Shown piece after piece: positions 60,797 through 64,000 of a stretch of DNA of 64,000 nt (position 1 is its first letter; the number at the start of each line of letters is the position of its first letter). The notes beneath the pieces are model-generated. The model had not been told where the DNA came from and did no database searches. It worked only from the letters and a program-made list of their open reading frames with translations. The translations under genes were made by a program, and so were the position numbers. This stretch comes from UBA5399 sp964592125. Its GTDB lineage: Bacteria; Bacillota; Clostridia; Christensenellales; Christensenellaceae. The stretch is taken from positions 10,380-74,379 of the forward strand of contig CAZQBV010000002.1 in the NCBI GenBank assembly GCA_964592125.1. The letters run 5' to 3'.

Positions 60797-62725
60797 TTGG
60801 GCAAATTTTTAAGGGGGCCGTTCATATACATCATTATCATTGTGATAATTATTGTAGCAACGCAATTTTTAAACAGTCCCACAAATGTACAAGTGGATGA
60901 ATTAGAATATTATCAATTCCTTGAGAAGGTGAAGGAAGAGGATATAAAGGATGTTACCATTGTGAATCTTTCACTGGTGGGAAGGTACAAGAACAGTGAG
61001 ATACAGGACGAAGCATACCCTGTGCAGCACGACTTTTCGACCACAATACCCAACAGTGTAGAGCAATTTAACAACGACCTTGCAGAGGTAACAGGAAACC
61101 GAAACCCAAAAATGTATGGGTTTAACCTAAACTATATGCCTACGCCAGAGCCAAACTTCTTTATGCAGCTGTTGCCATACCTAATTCCCATGGCTTTGCT
61201 GCTGGTTTTGTGGATGTTTATTATGCGGCGGGCGCAGGGCGGAAACAGTGCCGGCGGCGCCATGACTTTTGGCAAAAGCAAAGCAAGAATGACAGATGGC
61301 GGAGACACGCACAAAACCTTTGCAGATGTGGCGGGTGCGGATGAAGAAAAAGAAGAGCTTGTAGAAATTGTACAGTTTTTGAAAAGTCCGGATAGATTTA
61401 AAGAGCTGGGCGCACGCATACCCAAGGGCGTTCTGCTGGTGGGGCCTCCCGGTGGTGGTAAAACATTGCTGGCCAAGGCTGTTGCCGGTGAAGCGAAGGT
61501 GCCTTTCTTCTCTATCAGCGGTTCCGACTTTGTGGAGATGTTTGTAGGCGTGGGTGCCAGCCGGGTACGTGACCTGTTTGAAAATGCAAAGAAAAATTCA
61601 CCTTGCATTGTGTTTATAGACGAGATTGACGCCGTGGGTCGCCAAAGGGGCGCAGGCCTTGGCGGTGGCCATGACGAACGCGAGCAAACACTGAACCAGC
61701 TACTGGTGGAAATGGACGGTTTTGAAGTAAACGAAGGTATTATAGTGATGGCAGCAACCAACCGCAAGGACATTTTAGACCCTGCATTGCTGAGAGCCGG
61801 ACGTTTCGACAGGCAAATTATTGTGAATTACCCCGACGTGAAGGGGCGTGAGGAAATTTTAATTGTACACTCCAAGGGAAAACCCTTTGAAGCGAGTGTG
61901 GATATGAAAACAATTGCGCGCAGAACCCCCGGGTTTATAGGCGCAGACCTAGAGAATGTACTGAATGAATCGGCAATACTTGCGGCGCGCCGTAAAAAGA
62001 AAAAGATTGGCATGCCCGAGATTGAAGAAGCCATTACCCGCGTAATTGCTGGGCCGGAGAAGAAAAGCCGTGTGGTAACGGAAGAAGACAAACGCTGCAC
62101 AGCCTATCACGAAGTGGGGCATGCTATACTGGCAGACAAACTGCCTGGTTGCGACCCAGTTCACGAGGTGTCTATTATCCCCCGTGGGCAGGCTGCCGGT
62201 TATACAATGACTTTGCCCGAAAAGGACAACCAGCATGTATTTAAAAGCAAGCTGAAAGATGAAATTACCATGATGCTGGGTGGCAGAGTGGCAGAAACCC
62301 TTACGATTAAGGACGAAAGCACCGGTGCCATTTCCGACCTGCAGCGAGCAACCACAATTGCCCGAGATATGGTAATGAAATATGGCATGAGCGATGAGAT
62401 GGGGCCTGTATTCTTTGGTGGCGCGCACGAGGTGTTTCTGGGGCGCGAATTTGGCCAGCAACAGGAATATTCGGACGAGACTGCGGCACGCATTGATATG
62501 GAAGTAAAAGATATTCTTACTGCCAGCTATCAACGAGCAGAGCAAGTTTTGAAAGAATACATGAAGCAGTTGCTAGACATTGGCGAAGTGCTGATGCGGC
62601 AAGAAAAGCTGGATGGCAAAGCATTCAAAGCATTGCTGGATGGCACAACAGAGGACTCCCTAAAGCAAACCGCAGAAGAGATAAACATTGGCGATGCCTC
62701 GCTTCTGGGTGATGACCTTGCATAG
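60797..62725 (+). CDS. ftsH: ATP-dependent zinc metalloprotease FtsH
   Basis: 642 aa from TTG 60797, eight bases after AAAGGAGG. Membrane-anchored AAA protease degrading misfolded membrane proteins and regulators. Two N-terminal helices flank an extracytoplasmic segment. Walker A GPPGGGKT is near 216, Walker B CIVFIDEIDAVG, the second region of homology ends in LLRAGRFDRQI, and the zinc motif HEVGH is near 438. Downstream of tilS and hpt, as in B. subtilis. Confidence 0.97.
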   Translation: MGKFLRGPFIYIIIIVIIIVATQFLNSPTNVQVDELEYYQFLEKVKEEDIKDVTIVNLSLVGRYKNSEIQDEAYPVQHDFSTTIPNSVEQFNNDLAEVTGNRNPKMYGFNLNYMPTPEPNFFMQLLPYLIPMALLLVLWMFIMRRAQGGNSAGGAMTFGKSKARMTDGGDTHKTFADVAGADEEKEELVEIVQFLKSPDRFKELGARIPKGVLLVGPPGGGKTLLAKAVAGEAKVPFFSISGSDFVEMFVGVGASRVRDLFENAKKNSPCIVFIDEIDAVGRQRGAGLGGGHDEREQTLNQLLVEMDGFEVNEGIIVMAATNRKDILDPALLRAGRFDRQIIVNYPDVKGREEILIVHSKGKPFEASVDMKTIARRTPGFIGADLENVLNESAILAARRKKKKIGMPEIEEAITRVIAGPEKKSRVVTEEDKRCTAYHEVGHAILADKLPGCDPVHEVSIIPRGQAAGYTMTLPEKDNQHVFKSKLKDEITMMLGGRVAETLTIKDESTGAISDLQRATTIARDMVMKYGMSDEMGPVFFGGAHEVFLGREFGQQQEYSDETAARIDMEVKDILTASYQRAEQVLKEYMKQLLDIGEVLMRQEKLDGKAFKALLDGTTEDSLKQTAEEINIGDASLLGDDLA

Positions 62726-62763
62726 GATAACAGCATAAGCATAAAATAAGTATGACAGCAATT

Positions 62764-62797
62764 GGGGAAAGAGGTGTGCCTCTTTCCCCAAATTTTT
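62764..62797 (+). terminator. ftsH terminator
   Basis: GGGGAAAGAGG (62764-62774), TGTG loop, CCTCTTTCCCC (62779-62789), then AAATTTTT. The 11-bp stem closes the tilS-hpt-ftsH unit just before the PHP gene. Confidence 0.92.
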
Positions 62798-62816
62798 ATG
62801 GGAGATGACAGACTAG

Positions 62817-63653
62817 ATGATTGATTTACACATGCACTCCACCGCTTCGGATGGATCTGAAACACCAACCGAATTGATTACAAAATGCGCAAAGCTAAGA
62901 TTGCAGCTTTGCTCTATTACCGACCACGACACCATAGATTCCCAACCAGAAGCTTTTGCAGAAGCCAAAAAAAGAGGATTGAACTACATCAGTGGGGTGG
63001 AGTTTTCTGTGCGCCATACCGGCGAGCTTCATATATTGGGCTATGGAATAGATGCCACCGGGAACTCTTCGTTTTTAGAAACGATGGAATCTCTGCGCAA
63101 TTCCCGCGTGGAGCGCGTGTACACGATACTGGAGCAGTTGAACAAACACAATATACAAATAAATTTTTCGGATGTAGAGCGTTTTGCAGCAGGCAATACC
63201 CTGGGGCGCCCACATGTGGCCTTGGCACTGATAGAGCGGGGCTATGCTGCGGATATGCAGGAAGCCTTTACAAAGTACTTAAATGAGGATGGACTTTGCT
63301 ATGTGCAACGCCGCAAGCTAAACGCTGCACAGGCAATAGAGTTAATACATTCCGCAGGGGGCACATCTGTATTGGCGCACCCAAAATTTATACGTACGAA
63401 TCATATAGGCGCGCTGGTAAAAGATATGGCGGCCGATGGCCTAATGGGTATAGAGGCATATTACCCTGCGCACACAGACGCGGATGTAAAAAAATACTTG
63501 AAACTTGCAAAAGAGAACAATTTGCTGGTAACCGGGGGAAGCGATTACCACGGGAAAATACGGCCACGCGTGGCCATTGCTTGCGAAAAACGCAGCGACC
63601 CCATGCTGGAGAAAAGCGTGGCATATTTGATAGACAGGTATGTGCAGCGGTAA
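62817..63653 (+). CDS. PHP domain metal-dependent phosphoesterase
   Basis: 278 aa. Polymerase-and-histidinol-phosphatase fold: DLHMHSTASDGSETPTELI and CSITDHDTID supply metal ligands at the N-terminus, GVEFSVRHTGELHILGYGID the next set, and GGSDYHG the last. Stand-alone members (YciV/RnaAM type) act on nucleoside 3',5'-bisphosphates or trim RNA 5' ends; the substrate here is inferred only by family. The ATG follows the ftsH terminator by 19 bases. Confidence 0.9.
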   Translation: MIDLHMHSTASDGSETPTELITKCAKLRLQLCSITDHDTIDSQPEAFAEAKKRGLNYISGVEFSVRHTGELHILGYGIDATGNSSFLETMESLRNSRVERVYTILEQLNKHNIQINFSDVERFAAGNTLGRPHVALALIERGYAADMQEAFTKYLNEDGLCYVQRRKLNAAQAIELIHSAGGTSVLAHPKFIRTNHIGALVKDMAADGLMGIEAYYPAHTDADVKKYLKLAKENNLLVTGGSDYHGKIRPRVAIACEKRSDPMLEKSVAYLIDRYVQR

Positions 63654-63668
63654 TACAAGTCCAAACGA

Positions 63669-63701
63669 AAAAGCGACACCGTCAAACACAGTGTCGCTTT
63701 T
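63669..63701 (+). terminator. Bidirectional terminator between PHP gene and potD-like gene
   Basis: AAAAGCGACAC (63669-63679), 11-base loop, GTGTCGCTTTT (63691-63701): 11-bp stem with A and T flanks, serving both converging genes. Confidence 0.93.
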
Positions 63702-63768
63702 CTATTTTGTAAATCAGTATGATACAATTCACTACAAACCCATCTCAGGTTTTTTCTATCCGTTGGTA

Positions 63769-64000
63769 TTATGCTACTTTTACGCGCATCCACGCTTCTT
63801 CGTACAGCTTTAGAACCTCTTTATCCAAATGCTTGTAATATTCGCAATTTTGCAAATCTGCTTCTGCCGGATTGAAGGCATTGTTGGCCTTCATCTCCTC
63901 GCTTACAAAATCCAGCGCGGCAGGTTCCGGCGTGGAATAGCCGGTATACTCTGCATTTTTCGCAGCAATTTCTGGCGTCAGCATAAAATTAATAAATTTC
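63769..64000 (-). CDS. potD: Spermidine/putrescine ABC transporter substrate-binding protein (C-terminal fragment)
   Basis: Only the last 76 residues lie in the window; the gene continues off the right edge. KFINFMLTPEIAAKNAEYTG then YSTPEPAALDFV matches the conserved PotD C-terminal region (FINFxLxPExAAxNAExxGY-xxPN). It ends LYEEAWMRVKVA. Polyamine-binding lipoprotein of the Pot importer; the other pot genes should lie to the right. Confidence 0.85.
   Translation of the reverse strand, partial: KFINFMLTPEIAAKNAEYTGYSTPEPAALDFVSEEMKANNAFNPAEADLQNCEYYKHLDKEVLKLYEEAWMRVKVA

Overview
The window reads as chromosome of a low-to-mid G+C, anaerobic Gram-positive bacterium, most likely a member of the Clostridia (Bacillota). 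This rests on the clostridial cluster radical SAM (TIGR03960 type)-rodA-minE-minD-minC-PBP2-mreD-mreC, a single-chain pyruvate:ferredoxin oxidoreductase, FeoA/FeoB, a single-chain PurL of the Bacteroides/Clostridia type, strong Shine-Dalgarno sequences, and frequent TTG starts. No rRNA, tRNA, CRISPR array, insertion sequence or phage gene was seen.

Layout. 1-8.5 kb (minus): cell-shape and septum-placement genes. 8.8-11.6 kb: a small lipoprotein, then feoA-feoB and a tiny FeoB-associated Cys-rich membrane protein (minus). 12-15.7 kb: nifJ with its own promoter and terminator. 15.9-18.6 kb: accessory genes (AT-rich VanZ-like gene, two membrane proteins, an odd ProB-like kinase). 18.8-29 kb: leuS (minus), then DUF1015-aspartate kinase-AEC transporter-purL (plus); the DUF1015 promoter is followed by a structured leader. 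29-35.6 kb: nitroreductase (minus), then sugar-phosphate kinase-class II aldolase-DeoR regulator, a P-type ATPase and a YdcF protein (plus).

35.7-50 kb (minus) is the most interesting part: a complete bacterial microcompartment (BMC) locus. From its promoter end it encodes PduL phosphotransacylase, BMC-P, CoA-acylating aldehyde dehydrogenase, a PduS/RnfC-like Fe-S flavoprotein, BMC-T, BMC-H, BMC-P, BMC-H, BMC-P and a SorC/DeoR-family regulator. These are followed by two zinc alcohol dehydrogenases, deoxyribose-phosphate aldolase (DeoC) and a ribose-type ABC importer. The inferred scheme is import of a (deoxy)pentose and DeoC cleavage of deoxyribose-5-phosphate to glyceraldehyde-3-phosphate plus acetaldehyde. 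Acetaldehyde would be converted inside the shell to acetyl-CoA and acetyl-phosphate, with electrons leaving through the Fe-S proteins or alcohol dehydrogenase. DeoC here carries both a BMC-type N-terminal targeting helix and an unusual C-terminal four-cysteine ferredoxin-like tail. A short motif recurs upstream of the regulator, the ABC ATPase and the binding-protein genes and may be the operator. No deoxyribokinase is encoded in the operon.

50.3-64 kb: a SLOG-domain protein with two transmembrane pairs (candidate nucleotide-sensing membrane effector), a methyltransferase (minus), an aminotransferase-glycosyltransferase pair behind a second structured leader, a secreted leucine-rich-repeat protein, a polytopic membrane protein (minus), the classic tilS-hpt-ftsH operon, a PHP phosphoesterase, and the C-terminal end of a PotD-type polyamine-binding protein (minus) running off the right edge.
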